A stretch of DNA of 64,000 nucleotides from Streptomyces diacarni (lineage in GTDB: Bacteria; Actinomycetota; Actinomycetes; Streptomycetales; Streptomycetaceae): contig NZ_QOIN01000033.1 of the NCBI RefSeq assembly GCF_003323715.1, forward strand, positions 1 to 64,000. The letters run 5' to 3'. The translations under genes and the position numbers were made by a program. Shown here piece by piece: positions 26,688 through 35,623 of this stretch (its first letter is position 1; each line of letters opens with the position of its first letter). The notes beneath the pieces were generated by a model. That model made no database searches. It was not told the origin of the DNA and was given only the letters and a program-made list of their open reading frames with translations.

Positions 26688-27677
26688 TCAGCCTCCGATG
26701 GCGGACATCGGGCGCTGCGGCTGCACGAACGAGGGGTCGTCGATGCCCGCCCCCGCCTTCTTGCCCCACATCGCCTTCCGCCACAGCCCGGCCACCTCGG
26801 CGTCGCTCGCTCCGCCGCGCAGCGCGCCCCGCAGGTCCGACTCCTCCGTCGCGAACAGGCACGTACGCACCTGGCCGTCGGCGGTCAGCCGCGTACGGTC
26901 GCAGGCGCGGCAGAAGGGGCGGGTGACCGAGGCGATGACGCCGACCCGCTGCGGGCCGCCGTCCACCAGCCAGCGCTCCGCCGGGGCCGAACCGCGCGCG
27001 TCCTCGCCCTCCGGGGTGAGGGTGAAGCGGGTCCGCAGCGCGGCCAGGATGTCCCCCGCGGTGATCATGCCCTCGCGCTGCCAGCCGTGCTGGGGGTCCA
27101 GCGGCATCTGCTCGATGAAGCGCAGCTCGTAGCCCTCCTCCAGCGCCCAGGCCAGCAGGTCGGGCGCCTCCCCGTCGTTCAGCCCCGGCATCAGCACCGC
27201 GTTGACCTTGACCGGCGTCAGGCCCGCCGTGCGGGCGGCGGCCAGACCGCGCAGCACGTCCGCGTGGCGCTTGCGCCGGGTCATCCGCTGGAAGGTGTCG
27301 GCGTCGAGCGTGTCCAGCGAGACGTTGACCCGGTCGAGGCCCGCCTCGCGCAGCGCCGCCGCGGTGCGCTCCAGACCGATGCCGTTGGTCGTCAGCGACA
27401 TCCGGGGGCGCTGTTCCAGCTCGGCGCAGCGCGCCACGATGCCCGTCAGCCCGGGGCGCAGCAGGGGTTCGCCGCCTGTGAAGCGGACCTGGGTGACGCC
27501 CAGCTCCGCGGTGGCGATACGGACCAGACGGACGATCTCGTCGTCCGTGAGCAGCTCGGGCTTCGCGAGCCACTGCAGGCCTTCCTCCGGCATGCAGTAC
27601 GTGCAGCGCAGGTTGCAGCGGTCGGTCAGCGAGACGCGGAGGTCGGTGGCGGTGCGGCCGTAGGTGTCGAGCAGCAT
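26688..27677 (-). CDS. moaA: GTP 3',8-cyclase, molybdenum cofactor synthesis
   Basis: 329 residues. Radical-SAM motif CNLRCTYC (CxxxCxxC, about residues 21-28), the second iron-sulfur site PFCRACDRTRLTADGQVRTC, and the C-terminal Gly-Gly that the enzyme needs. It turns GTP into the first intermediate of molybdopterin synthesis with MoaC. The other moa genes are not adjacent. ATG 27677 begins the normal N-terminus MLLDTYGRTATDLRVSLTD. Confidence 0.95.
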   Translation of the reverse strand: MLLDTYGRTATDLRVSLTDRCNLRCTYCMPEEGLQWLAKPELLTDDEIVRLVRIATAELGVTQVRFTGGEPLLRPGLTGIVARCAELEQRPRMSLTTNGIGLERTAAALREAGLDRVNVSLDTLDADTFQRMTRRKRHADVLRGLAAARTAGLTPVKVNAVLMPGLNDGEAPDLLAWALEEGYELRFIEQMPLDPQHGWQREGMITAGDILAALRTRFTLTPEGEDARGSAPAERWLVDGGPQRVGVIASVTRPFCRACDRTRLTADGQVRTCLFATEESDLRGALRGGASDAEVAGLWRKAMWGKKAGAGIDDPSFVQPQRPMSAIGG

Positions 27678-27772
27678 ACTTTGCAGCGTAAGTCACGTTT
27701 GTGCGATCCGACAGCTCCCACTTCCGGCGCCTCGCACCTGCCAGGGCGTGCTCCTGGCAGGCCTCGCACACG

Positions 27773-27842
27773 CCATGGGGCTCCGCCCTCCCCGACCCCG
27801 CCGGCACCTCGCCGCGGGGGTCGGAGGGGCGGAGCCCCATGG
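27773..27842. terminator. Long hairpin between actP and moaA
   Basis: CCATGGGGCTCCGCCC (27773-27788) pairs perfectly with 27827-27842 and the pairing continues inward through CCGACCCC/GGGGTCGG with one bulge. It is about 25 bp of near-perfect stem located right after the actP stop codon, consistent with a strong terminator for the DUF485-actP operon. Confidence 0.75.
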
Positions 27843-27863
27843 GTGCGTCCGCTCAGCGCTCCG

Positions 27864-29510
27864 TCAGTGGGCGCCGACGCCCGTCATGGACCGCACCTCC
27901 AGCTCCGCGTACTTGGCACCGCCGGCCCCCTCGTCCTTCGAGAAGAGGGAGCCGACCCAGCCCAGGAGGAATCCGAGCGGGATGGAGATGAGTCCGGGGT
28001 TCTCCAGCGGGAACCAGGCGAAGTCCACGTCCGGGAACATGGAGGACTCCTTGCCGGTGACGACCGGCGAGAAGAAGACCAGCAGCACGGACGAGATCAG
28101 CCCGCCGTAGATGGACCAGAGCGCCCCGGTCGTGGTGAAGCGCTTCCAGAAGAGGCTGTAGAGCAGGGTGGGCAGGTTCGCGGAGGCGGCGACGGCGAAG
28201 GCGAGGGCGACGAGGCCCGCGACGTTGAGCTTGCCGGCGAAGATGCCCAGGCCGATGGCGACGGCGCCGATGATGACGGCGGATACGCGTGCGGCCTTGA
28301 CCTCCTCCTTCTCGGTGGCGTTGCCCTTGCGGATGACGTTCGCGTACAGGTCGTGCGCGAACGAGGACGAGGAGGCGAGGGTGAGTCCGGCGACGACGGC
28401 CAGGATGGTGGCGAACGCGACGGCGGAGATCATCGCGAGCAGCACGGCACCGCCGGTGGAGTCCGCGCCGCCGCCGATCTCCTGGGCCAGGAGGGGCGCG
28501 GCGGTGTTGCCGGCCGCGTTGGAGTCGGTGATGGTCTTGGGGCTGAGCAGCGCTGCGGCGCCGAAGCCGAGCGCGATGGTCATCAGGTAGAAGACGCCGA
28601 TGATGCCGATGGCCCAGTTGACGGACTTCCGTGCGGCCTTGGCCGTGGGCACGGTGTAGAAGCGGATGAGGATGTGCGGCAGTCCCGCGGTGCCGAGGAC
28701 GAGGGCGATGCCGAGCGAGATGAAGTCGATCTTCGAGGTGGTCGTGGCGCCGTACTTCAGGCCCGGTTCGAGGAAGGCCGCGCCCTTTCCGCTGTTCTCG
28801 GCCGCCGCGCCGAGGAGGGAGGAGAGGTTGTAGTTGAACTTGTGGAAGACGAGGAACGTGATGATCACGGTGCCGCCGATCAGCAGGCAGGCCTTGATCA
28901 TCTGCACCCAGGTGGTGCCCTTCATGCCGCCGATGGTGACGTAGAGGATCATGACGACGCCGACGAAGACGACGATCAGGTTCTTGCCCGTCTCCCCCGT
29001 GATGCCCAGCAGCAGCGCGACGAGCGCGCCCGCGCCGACCATCTGGGCGAGCAGGTAGAAGATCGAGACGATGATGGTCGAGACGCCGGCCGCGGTGCGG
29101 ACGGGGCGCTGGCGCATCCGGTAGGCCAGGACGTCGCCCATCGTGTAGCGCCCGGAGTTGCGCAGCGGCTCGGCCACCAGCAACAGGGCGACCAGCCAGG
29201 CGACGAGGAAGCCGATGGAGTACAGGAAGCCGTCGTACCCCGACAGGGCGATGGCTCCGGCGATGCCGAGGAAGGACGCGGCGGACATGTAGTCGCCGGA
29301 GATGGCGAGCCCGTTCTGGAAGCCGCTGAACTGCCGTCCGCCCGCGTAGAAGTCGGCGGCGTCCTTGGTGCGCCGGCCCGCCCACACGGTGACGGCGAGG
29401 GTGATGGCGACGAAGACCGAGAAGAGCGTGATGATCAGCGGCCGGTGTGCGCTGGCGCCCTCGGCGGCCAGCTGCACGGCGGGCGCCGCGATCGCGTGGG
29501 TGGCGCTCAT
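27864..29510 (-). CDS. actP: Cation/acetate symporter, sodium:solute symporter family
   Basis: 548 residues with about 13 membrane spans. It matches ActP: DFYAGGRQFSGFQNGLAISG and DYMSAASFLGIAGAIALSGYDG in the N-terminal third, and GFGAAALL and SSSSFAHDLYANVIRKG later. It takes up acetate and related short acids with Na+. Its ATG overlaps the stop codon of the DUF485 gene (ATGA), so the two are translationally coupled, the usual arrangement for this pair. A strong hairpin follows. Confidence 0.93.
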   Translation of the reverse strand: MSATHAIAAPAVQLAAEGASAHRPLIITLFSVFVAITLAVTVWAGRRTKDAADFYAGGRQFSGFQNGLAISGDYMSAASFLGIAGAIALSGYDGFLYSIGFLVAWLVALLLVAEPLRNSGRYTMGDVLAYRMRQRPVRTAAGVSTIIVSIFYLLAQMVGAGALVALLLGITGETGKNLIVVFVGVVMILYVTIGGMKGTTWVQMIKACLLIGGTVIITFLVFHKFNYNLSSLLGAAAENSGKGAAFLEPGLKYGATTTSKIDFISLGIALVLGTAGLPHILIRFYTVPTAKAARKSVNWAIGIIGVFYLMTIALGFGAAALLSPKTITDSNAAGNTAAPLLAQEIGGGADSTGGAVLLAMISAVAFATILAVVAGLTLASSSSFAHDLYANVIRKGNATEKEEVKAARVSAVIIGAVAIGLGIFAGKLNVAGLVALAFAVAASANLPTLLYSLFWKRFTTTGALWSIYGGLISSVLLVFFSPVVTGKESSMFPDVDFAWFPLENPGLISIPLGFLLGWVGSLFSKDEGAGGAKYAELEVRSMTGVGAH

Positions 29511-29971
29511 GCGTCGTCCTCCTGCCCGGCGAGTTCGCCCTTGTCCTGGTCACGCGGGTCGGCCTGGTGGCCGATGGTTCCGCTCTCCGGCCGTGCGGTG
29601 CCCCCGGCGTCGGTGGCCCGCTGGAGGTTCTCCGCCTCCAGCCGGGTCTTGAGCGCCTCCGCCTTGGGGTCGAGCTTCGCGGCGGCGAAGCGCGAGTACC
29701 ACCAGGCGATCAGGAACGTGGTGAGGAACTGGGCCAGGCCGAAGACGAACGCGACGTTGACGTTGCCGACGACCTTCGTGCCCATGAATCCGCCCGCGTA
29801 GTTGGAGAGCAGGACGTAGAGCAGGTACCAGACGATGAACGCGACGGTCAGCGGGAAGACGAACGAGCGGTAGCTGCTGCGCAGTTCGGAGAACTCGGCG
29901 CTGTGCTGCACGTCCGTGTAGTCCCGGCCGCCTGGTGGGCCGGAATGCGCGTGTTCTGGTGCGGTGTCCAC
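29507..29971 (-). CDS. DUF485 membrane protein, ActP partner
   Basis: 154 residues. Two membrane spans (FVFPLTVAFIVWYLLYVLLS and VAFVFGLAQFLTTFLIAWWY) in a DUF485 domain, ending in a charged tail of about 50 residues. DUF485 genes sit next to actP in many bacteria; the protein is thought to assist the symporter. GTG 29971 is selected for a GGAG tract 5 bases upstream. It overlaps actP by 4 bases. Confidence 0.88.
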   Translation of the reverse strand: MDTAPEHAHSGPPGGRDYTDVQHSAEFSELRSSYRSFVFPLTVAFIVWYLLYVLLSNYAGGFMGTKVVGNVNVAFVFGLAQFLTTFLIAWWYSRFAAAKLDPKAEALKTRLEAENLQRATDAGGTARPESGTIGHQADPRDQDKGELAGQEDDA

Positions 29972-30199
29972 GATGACTCCAGGAGGACTGGGAGGGACGG
30001 TCGAAACGCGAGGGGCGGGTCGCGGAAAGGCAAAAGGGAACAGAGGGACGGTAAAAACGGCAGAGTGTGACTCATGTCTCAGCAGGCACACGGGTGCGCA
30101 TCGTAGAGCGCGGCCCGGCTCGGCGACAGGGGGTCGGCGGAAGAACGGAGAGAAACGATCACGGCTCCGCACAGCCTTCGGACTTTCTCCATCAATCCA

Positions 30200-30229
30200 T
30201 TGCAGTTACCCGCCCCACAGGGATAACTT
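30200..30229 (+). promoter_or_regulatory. Candidate promoter of the subtilase gene
   Basis: TTGCAG (30200-30205) and TAACTT (30224-30229) are 18 bases apart. A hairpin (30232-30239 with 30250-30257) follows in the presumed leader, just before the CGGAG ribosome binding site. Confidence 0.4.
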
Positions 30230-30268
30230 CCGTCGTCTGTGGACAACTTCAGACGACACGGAGACCCC

Positions 30269-31813
30269 ATGCATTCGAGACCTTCCAGACGGCGACGCGC
30301 TCTCGCGGTGCCGCTGGGACTGGTACTGACCGCCTCCTTGGGCCTGGCGGGCGCCGCGGCGGCGAACGCGCAGGACACCGACTCCACCGCGGCCCCCAAG
30401 GCGAAGGCGGGCGAGAAGCTCAGCTACGTCGTCAACACGGATACCGACCGAGGTACCGTCGAACGTGTCAAGAAGGAGATACGCAAGGCTGACGGCAAGG
30501 TCGTCGCGGCGTACAAGAAGATCGGCGTCGTCGTCGCGCACTCCGCCAACCCGCAGTTCGGCGAGACGCTGCGTGCGGTCGACGGAGTCGACTCGGCCGG
30601 TGCCACCCGCACAGCGCCGCTGAAGGCCGCGACCACCACGGAGGTGGGCAAGCCCGTCTTCGTCAAGGAGCCCAAGAAGGCGTCCACGCTCGCGAAGAAG
30701 GCCGAGGCGAAGAACCAGGAGCCCCTGGAGTCCCTGCAGTGGGACAAGCGGGCCATCAAGGCCGACAAGGCCGCCGAGGTCAACGAGGGCAGCCGCAAGG
30801 TCACCGTCGGCGTCATCGACACCGGCGTCGACGACACGCACCCGGACCTGAAGGCCAACTTCTCCGCCAAGCAGTCCGCGAACTGCGTCGGCGGCAAGGC
30901 CGACACCTCGCGCGGCGCCTGGCGCCCGTACAACCCGGACGAGGACTACCACGGCACCCACGTGGCCGGCATCATCGCCGCCGACCGCAACGGCGTGGGC
31001 ATCGCGGGCACCGCACCCGGAGTGAAGGTCTCCGCCATCAAGGTGAGCGAGCCGGAGACGTCGCTGTTCTACAGCGAGGCCGTCGTCTGCGCCATGGTCT
31101 TCGCCGCCGACCACGGCATCGAGGTCACCAACAACAGCTACTACGTCGACCCCTGGCTCTACAACTGCGACGACCAGGTCGACCAGAAGGCCATCGCCGA
31201 CGCGGTGCGGCGCGCCGTCGACTACGCCCAGCGCAAGGGCGTCACCACGGTCAGCTCGGCCGGCAACTCCTCGCAGGACCTGGCGGCGAGCGAGATCGTG
31301 GACGACACCAGCCCGAACGACAGCACCCCCGTCAAGCGCACCATCGACCCGGCCGCCTGCCCTGACGTGCCCTCGATGCTGCCCAGCGCGACCTCGGTCT
31401 CGGCCACAGGACCGGAGAACCTGAAGTCGTACTACTCCAACTACGGCCGATATGAAATCGATGTGACGGCCCCGGGCGGTGACCGCGCGTTCCAGACGCC
31501 GGACGAGCCGGCCAAGGACGGCGGCGTGCTGTCCACCATGCCGAACGGCGACTACGCCTACCTCCAGGGCACCTCGATGGCGGGCCCGCAGGTGGCGGGT
31601 GTGGCGGCGCTGCTCAAGAGCACCCACCCCAAGTCCAGTGCCCAGGAGATCTCCTGGCTGCTGAAGGCGCAGGCGCAGACCCTGCCCTGCCCCGAGGAGG
31701 CCTACGACCCGGACGGCAACGGCACGTACGCGGCCAAGTGCACCGGCGTGCGGGGCAACAACAGCTTCTACGGGCACGGGCTCGTGGACGCGCTGGCGGC
31801 CGTCACCAAGTGA
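30269..31813 (+). CDS. Secreted subtilisin-like serine protease (S8)
   Basis: 514 residues. A signal peptide with an RRRR n-region (about 1-34, AAANA cleavage), an inhibitor-like propeptide (about 45-150), then the catalytic domain: Asp184 in VGVIDTGVDDTHPDL, His228 in HGTHVAG, the oxyanion Asn in VTNNSYY and Ser436 in GTSMAGPQVAGVAALLK. The cysteine-containing insertions are typical of streptomycete family S8 proteases. It is expected to act outside the cell. CGGAG lies 5 bases before ATG 30269. Confidence 0.93.
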   Translation: MHSRPSRRRRALAVPLGLVLTASLGLAGAAAANAQDTDSTAAPKAKAGEKLSYVVNTDTDRGTVERVKKEIRKADGKVVAAYKKIGVVVAHSANPQFGETLRAVDGVDSAGATRTAPLKAATTTEVGKPVFVKEPKKASTLAKKAEAKNQEPLESLQWDKRAIKADKAAEVNEGSRKVTVGVIDTGVDDTHPDLKANFSAKQSANCVGGKADTSRGAWRPYNPDEDYHGTHVAGIIAADRNGVGIAGTAPGVKVSAIKVSEPETSLFYSEAVVCAMVFAADHGIEVTNNSYYVDPWLYNCDDQVDQKAIADAVRRAVDYAQRKGVTTVSSAGNSSQDLAASEIVDDTSPNDSTPVKRTIDPAACPDVPSMLPSATSVSATGPENLKSYYSNYGRYEIDVTAPGGDRAFQTPDEPAKDGGVLSTMPNGDYAYLQGTSMAGPQVAGVAALLKSTHPKSSAQEISWLLKAQAQTLPCPEEAYDPDGNGTYAAKCTGVRGNNSFYGHGLVDALAAVTK

Positions 31814-31870
31814 CGCCCGCCGCCCGGGCCGCGCGCCCGGAACACGGCACGACGTGAGGTGACGTGAGGC

Positions 31871-31907
31871 GAGGGGCCGGACCGCGGAACGAGCGGCCCG
31901 GCCCCTC
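31871..31907. terminator. 10-bp hairpin after the subtilase gene
   Basis: GAGGGGCCGG (31871-31880) pairs perfectly with 31898-31907, 58 bases after the protease stop codon. The 16-nt loop-side element ACGAGCGGCCCGGCCC recurs at 31927-31942. Confidence 0.55.
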
Positions 31908-32106
31908 CGCCGTCGGCCCCCGCGAAACGAGCGGCCCGGCCCTTGGCCGCCGGTACCCCTTCGCCCGCCGCGCCCCTCCTTCTCTCCCGACTCGCCCGCG
32001 GGCGGCGGCCGTTCGCCCGCAGAGGCGCACCGTGCGGCGGCCCCCACCGCCCTCCAGGGGGCGTGCCTGACGGCACTGTCAGTACCGCCCCGTATTCTCT
32101 GTGACC

Positions 32107-33153
32107 ATGCTCGAAGACCAGACGGCACGCACCGAGGGGATGTCCGAGCGCATCCCCGCGCAACCCGCCGCCGACGCCCCGCCACCGCTGATCTGGCCGT
32201 CCGCCTACCCGGACGGCTACGCGGTGGTCGACGTCGAGACGACGGGCCTGGCGCGCGACGACCGGATAGTGTCGGCGGCCGTCTACCGCCTGGACGCGCG
32301 CGGCGAGATCGAGGACCACTGGTACACCCCCGTCAACCCGCAGCGCGACCCGGGGCCCACCTGGATCCACGGGTTCACGGCCGAGGCACTGGCCGACGCG
32401 CCCCTGTTCGCCGACATCGCCGACGAGTTCGCCGCCCGCCTGGCCGACCGCGTCCTGGTCGCGCACAACGCCATCTTCGACTGGTCGATGATCTCCAGGG
32501 AGTACGCACGCGCCCGGCGCGAGGCCCCGGTGCGGCAGCGGCTGTGCACCATCGCGCTGTCCAAGGAACTGTCACTCCCGCTGCCCAACCACAAGCTGGA
32601 GTCCCTCGCCGCGCACTACGGCGTCGTCCAGCAGCGGGCCCACCACGCGCTGGACGACGCACGCGTGCTGGCCGAGGTCTTCCGGCCCAGCCTCCACCTG
32701 GCGGCCAGCCAGGAGACGCGGCTGCCCCTGTTGGCGTGCACGCCGCTGAGCGAGTGGTCCGACTCGGTGGTGCCGCGCCCCGGTGGCGGTGCGGGCGGCG
32801 GTTACGGCACCCACGCGCGCGGCTACGGCACCTGGCGCCCCTCACGCAAGCGCCCCGCCTGCCCCTACCCCAATCCGGGGCGTTACGAGCCGGGGAGCCG
32901 GCTAGTGCAGGGGATGCGGGTGGCCGTCTCGGGCGACACGTCGGTGGACCGCGAGCTGCTGGAGGACCGCGCGATCGAGGCCGGTCTGCACATCGCCACC
33001 AGCGTGTCGCGGCTGACCAGCCTGCTGGTGACCAACGACCCCGAAGCGGCCACCTCGAAGCTCTCCAAGGCCCGCGCCTTCGGCACGCCCGTCATCGACG
33101 AAGCCGCCTTCACCCAGCTGCTCCAGGATGTGGCGCCCTCGCCGGAGGGCTGA
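32107..33153 (+). CDS. DEDDh exonuclease with C-terminal BRCT domain
   Basis: 348 residues. DnaQ-like exonuclease domain about 35-205: VVDVETTGL (metal-binding Asp and Glu), GFTAEAL, LVAHNAIFDWSMI and HHALDDARV. A Gly-rich linker leads to a BRCT-like domain (about 265-345; GMRVAVSGDTSVDRELLEDR). It is probably a 3'-5' exonuclease in DNA repair or replication proofreading. ATG 32107 is preferred because a -10-like TATTCT ends 8 bases before it (leaderless type); GTG 32101 is in frame as well. Confidence 0.87.
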   Translation: MLEDQTARTEGMSERIPAQPAADAPPPLIWPSAYPDGYAVVDVETTGLARDDRIVSAAVYRLDARGEIEDHWYTPVNPQRDPGPTWIHGFTAEALADAPLFADIADEFAARLADRVLVAHNAIFDWSMISREYARARREAPVRQRLCTIALSKELSLPLPNHKLESLAAHYGVVQQRAHHALDDARVLAEVFRPSLHLAASQETRLPLLACTPLSEWSDSVVPRPGGGAGGGYGTHARGYGTWRPSRKRPACPYPNPGRYEPGSRLVQGMRVAVSGDTSVDRELLEDRAIEAGLHIATSVSRLTSLLVTNDPEAATSKLSKARAFGTPVIDEAAFTQLLQDVAPSPEG

Positions 33154-33207
33154 ACCCGGGGGGGTCCACGCGGGCGGACGGCGGCCCGAGGGGTACCGTC
33201 AGTAGGC

Positions 33208-34029
33208 GTGTACCGCTTCCTGTTGTCCCGGCAGTGGGTGATCCTCACCCTGCTCGGCCTCGTGCTGATCCCCACCATGATCAAGCTGGGCTTCTGGCAG
33301 CTGCACCGCCACGAGAGCCGGGTCGCGCGCAACGAGGAGGTCGCCGCGAGCCTGGCGGCGCCGACCGTGCCGGTCGGACGGCTGACGGGCGTGGGCCGAG
33401 AGCCCGCCGACGACGAGAAGTTCCGCACGGTGACCGCCCGCGGAACCTACGACACCGCGCACGAGGTCGTCGTGCGGCACCGCACCGCCTCCGACGGCGA
33501 CACCATCGGCTACTTCGTGGTCACCCCCCTGGTGCGAAAGGACGGCTCGGCGATCCTCGTCAACCGGGGCTGGATCGAGTCCGAGGGCGACCTGACGTCG
33601 TTCCCCGAGGTCCCCGAGGCGCCGAAGGGCGAGGTCACGGTCACCGGACGGATGATGCCCGACGAGACGACCGAGGCCAGCGGCATCAAGGACACCAAGG
33701 GGCTGCCGGACCGCCAGGTCATGCTGATCAACAGCAGGAAGCAGGCCGACACGGTGGGCCGCCCGCTGGCCGGCGGCTTCGTCCAGCTGATGGAGACCTC
33801 GCCGAAGCCCGGCTCCAAGCAGCCCGAGGTGCTGCCGGAGCCCGACCACAGCGGCATCGGCCCCCACATGGCGTACGCGGTGCAGTGGTGGCTGTTCACC
33901 GGCGCCGTCCCCGTGGGGTGGGTGATTCTGGTGCGCAGAGAGGCGAAGGACCGGCGGACCAGGGAGTCCGCACCGGGCGCGGGGGCCGAGGAGGACGCCG
34001 CCAGGGAGCCGGAGAAGGTCGCGCCGTAA
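33208..34029 (+). CDS. SURF1-family cytochrome oxidase assembly protein
   Basis: 273 residues: N-terminal membrane span (WVILTLLGLVLIPTMIKLGF) directly followed by WQLHRHESR, a soluble outer domain (about 40-225) and a C-terminal span (about 235-250). This is the two-span SURF1 architecture; the family helps insert heme a into cytochrome c oxidase. The tail is charged and cytosolic. GTG 33208 has no ribosome binding site, and TACCGT (33194-33199) could be its -10, so the start may be leaderless. Confidence 0.9.
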   Translation: MYRFLLSRQWVILTLLGLVLIPTMIKLGFWQLHRHESRVARNEEVAASLAAPTVPVGRLTGVGREPADDEKFRTVTARGTYDTAHEVVVRHRTASDGDTIGYFVVTPLVRKDGSAILVNRGWIESEGDLTSFPEVPEAPKGEVTVTGRMMPDETTEASGIKDTKGLPDRQVMLINSRKQADTVGRPLAGGFVQLMETSPKPGSKQPEVLPEPDHSGIGPHMAYAVQWWLFTGAVPVGWVILVRREAKDRRTRESAPGAGAEEDAAREPEKVAP

Positions 34030-34121
34030 GGCGGGCGCGCGGCGCTTCCCGCACAGTCTGCCGGAAAGCTCTGCGGAGCCGGCCGTCCCCCGCGCGGCGG
34101 GCGTCAGGCAGACTGCGTTCC

Positions 34122-34901
34122 ATGGATCTTGGACTTTCAGAGCGCGTCTACGTCATCACCGGCGGCACCCGGGGCCTCGGCTTCGCCACCGCGGCACAGC
34201 TGCTCGCCGAGGGGGCGCGGGTCGTGGTGACCGGCAGGTCCCAGAAGTCCGCCGAGGAGGCGGCGGCCCGGCTCGGCGTCGAGGCCTCGGGAGCGGAGGG
34301 CAGGGCGCTGGGCGTCGAGGCGGACAACGCCGACCCCGAGACCCCCGCCCGGGTGATCGCGGCGGCCCGCGACCGCTTCGGGCGGTTCGACGGCCTCCTC
34401 GTCAGCGTCGGCGGGCCGCAGGCGGGCATCGCCGCGGACGCCCTGACGGACGAACAGTGGCGCGGCGCCTTCGACAGCGTCTTCCTCGGCGCCGTGCGGC
34501 TCGCCCGCGCGGCGGCGGGCGAGCTGGGCGAGGGCGGCGTGATCGGCTTCGTCCTCTCCGGCTCCGTGCACGAACCGATCCCCGGTCTCACCCTCTCCAA
34601 CGGGCTGCGCCCCGGGCTGGCCGGCTTCGCCAAGACACTCGCGAACGAACTGGGCCCGCGCGGTATCCGGGTGCTGGGCCTGATGCCGGGACGGATCGGC
34701 ACCGAGCGGTTGCAGTACCTCGACTCGCTCTCCGGTGACGGGGACGCGGCCAGGGAACGCAACGCGGCGGCCATCCCGCTGCGCCGCTACGGCACGCCGG
34801 AGGAGTTCGGCCGCACCGCCGCCTTCGTGCTCTCGCCCGCCGCGTCCTACCTGACCGGCCTCATGCTGCCCGTCGACGGCGGGGCGCTGCACGGCTTCTG
34901 A
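34122..34901 (+). CDS. Atypical short-chain dehydrogenase/reductase
   Basis: 259 residues. The Rossmann glycine motif VITGGTRGLGFATAAQLL (about 12-29) and the C-terminal LMLPVDGGALHGF are intact. The catalytic Tyr-x3-Lys is missing: the aligned stretch LTLSNGLRPGLAGFAKTLAN has Ser and Arg at those positions. It therefore belongs to a divergent SDR group that binds nucleotide but may not use the classical mechanism. ATG 34122 begins at the expected place. Substrate unknown. Confidence 0.85.
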   Translation: MDLGLSERVYVITGGTRGLGFATAAQLLAEGARVVVTGRSQKSAEEAAARLGVEASGAEGRALGVEADNADPETPARVIAAARDRFGRFDGLLVSVGGPQAGIAADALTDEQWRGAFDSVFLGAVRLARAAAGELGEGGVIGFVLSGSVHEPIPGLTLSNGLRPGLAGFAKTLANELGPRGIRVLGLMPGRIGTERLQYLDSLSGDGDAARERNAAAIPLRRYGTPEEFGRTAAFVLSPAASYLTGLMLPVDGGALHGF

Positions 34902-35009
34902 CCCGGTTTCCGGCTCGGTCGCCGTCCCGGTTTCCGATTCCGTCTCCGACCCGGGTCCGGCCGCCGCCTCGACGCGGCGCGGGGGTGGTCCCGGCGGTCG
35001 CCTGGCGCG

Positions 35010-35606
35010 TCAGCTGACGCGTTCCGCGCGGTGCCGTGCGGTCCGCAGCCGCACCTCCGCCGGGAGCGTGCCGAGACCGGCCGAGTCCACCGCGTGCCGG
35101 ATCGCCTCGTCCCGCAGCTGGTGCACCACGGGTCCTGGTCTGGCGTGCGCGGCGAGCACGAGCCCGATGCGGGCCCGCAACCGGTCCCGCCGCCCGGTGA
35201 GCGTGACGCGGGCCCGGTCCACCCCCGGCTGGGCCTGAGCCTCGGCCGCGATGACGTCCTCGAGGGCGCGGCCGCGCAGCACCGCGCCCTCACCGTCCCT
35301 GCTGTCGATCAGCGCCTCGCTCTGCCGGCGGCGCCGCAGCTGCGCGAGCAGCCACCACAGGGCCAACAGCACCAGCACGGCCAGCACGGCGATGGCCACG
35401 GGCCACCACCAGCCCTCGTCGCGCCACCTGGTGCGGTCGGCGTCCGTCAACAGCACCTCTCCCGGACGCGTCCACGGCCAGTCGGACGGCATGGAGACGC
35501 CCCACCGGTGCGGCAGTCCTGCGGCGGCGAAGAGCACGGCGAGCCCCAGCGCGAGCAGCACCAGTCCGATCAGCGCGGTCAGTACCCGGTTGACGGTCCG
35601 CAGCAT
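35010..35606 (-). CDS. AmaP-like alkaline shock response membrane anchor
   Basis: 198 residues. Two membrane spans (about 8-30 and 68-90) flank a short external loop, and the C-terminal cytosolic domain (about 105-198) has GRRDRLRARIGLVLAAHARP. This is the layout of AmaP, which tethers Asp23 to the membrane in staphylococci. It is the last gene of a five-gene leftward Asp23/Gls24 cluster, 17 bases after its neighbour. Confidence 0.75.
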   Translation of the reverse strand: MLRTVNRVLTALIGLVLLALGLAVLFAAAGLPHRWGVSMPSDWPWTRPGEVLLTDADRTRWRDEGWWWPVAIAVLAVLVLLALWWLLAQLRRRRQSEALIDSRDGEGAVLRGRALEDVIAAEAQAQPGVDRARVTLTGRRDRLRARIGLVLAAHARPGPVVHQLRDEAIRHAVDSAGLGTLPAEVRLRTARHRAERVS

Positions 35607-35623
35607 GGCCTCTCGTCTCCCTG

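Noticed and set aside
25878..29801. A 1,307-codon open frame on the plus strand
   Set aside because: It runs antiparallel to the kinase, moaA and actP genes and is an effect of third-position GC bias; the translation is low-complexity with no domains.
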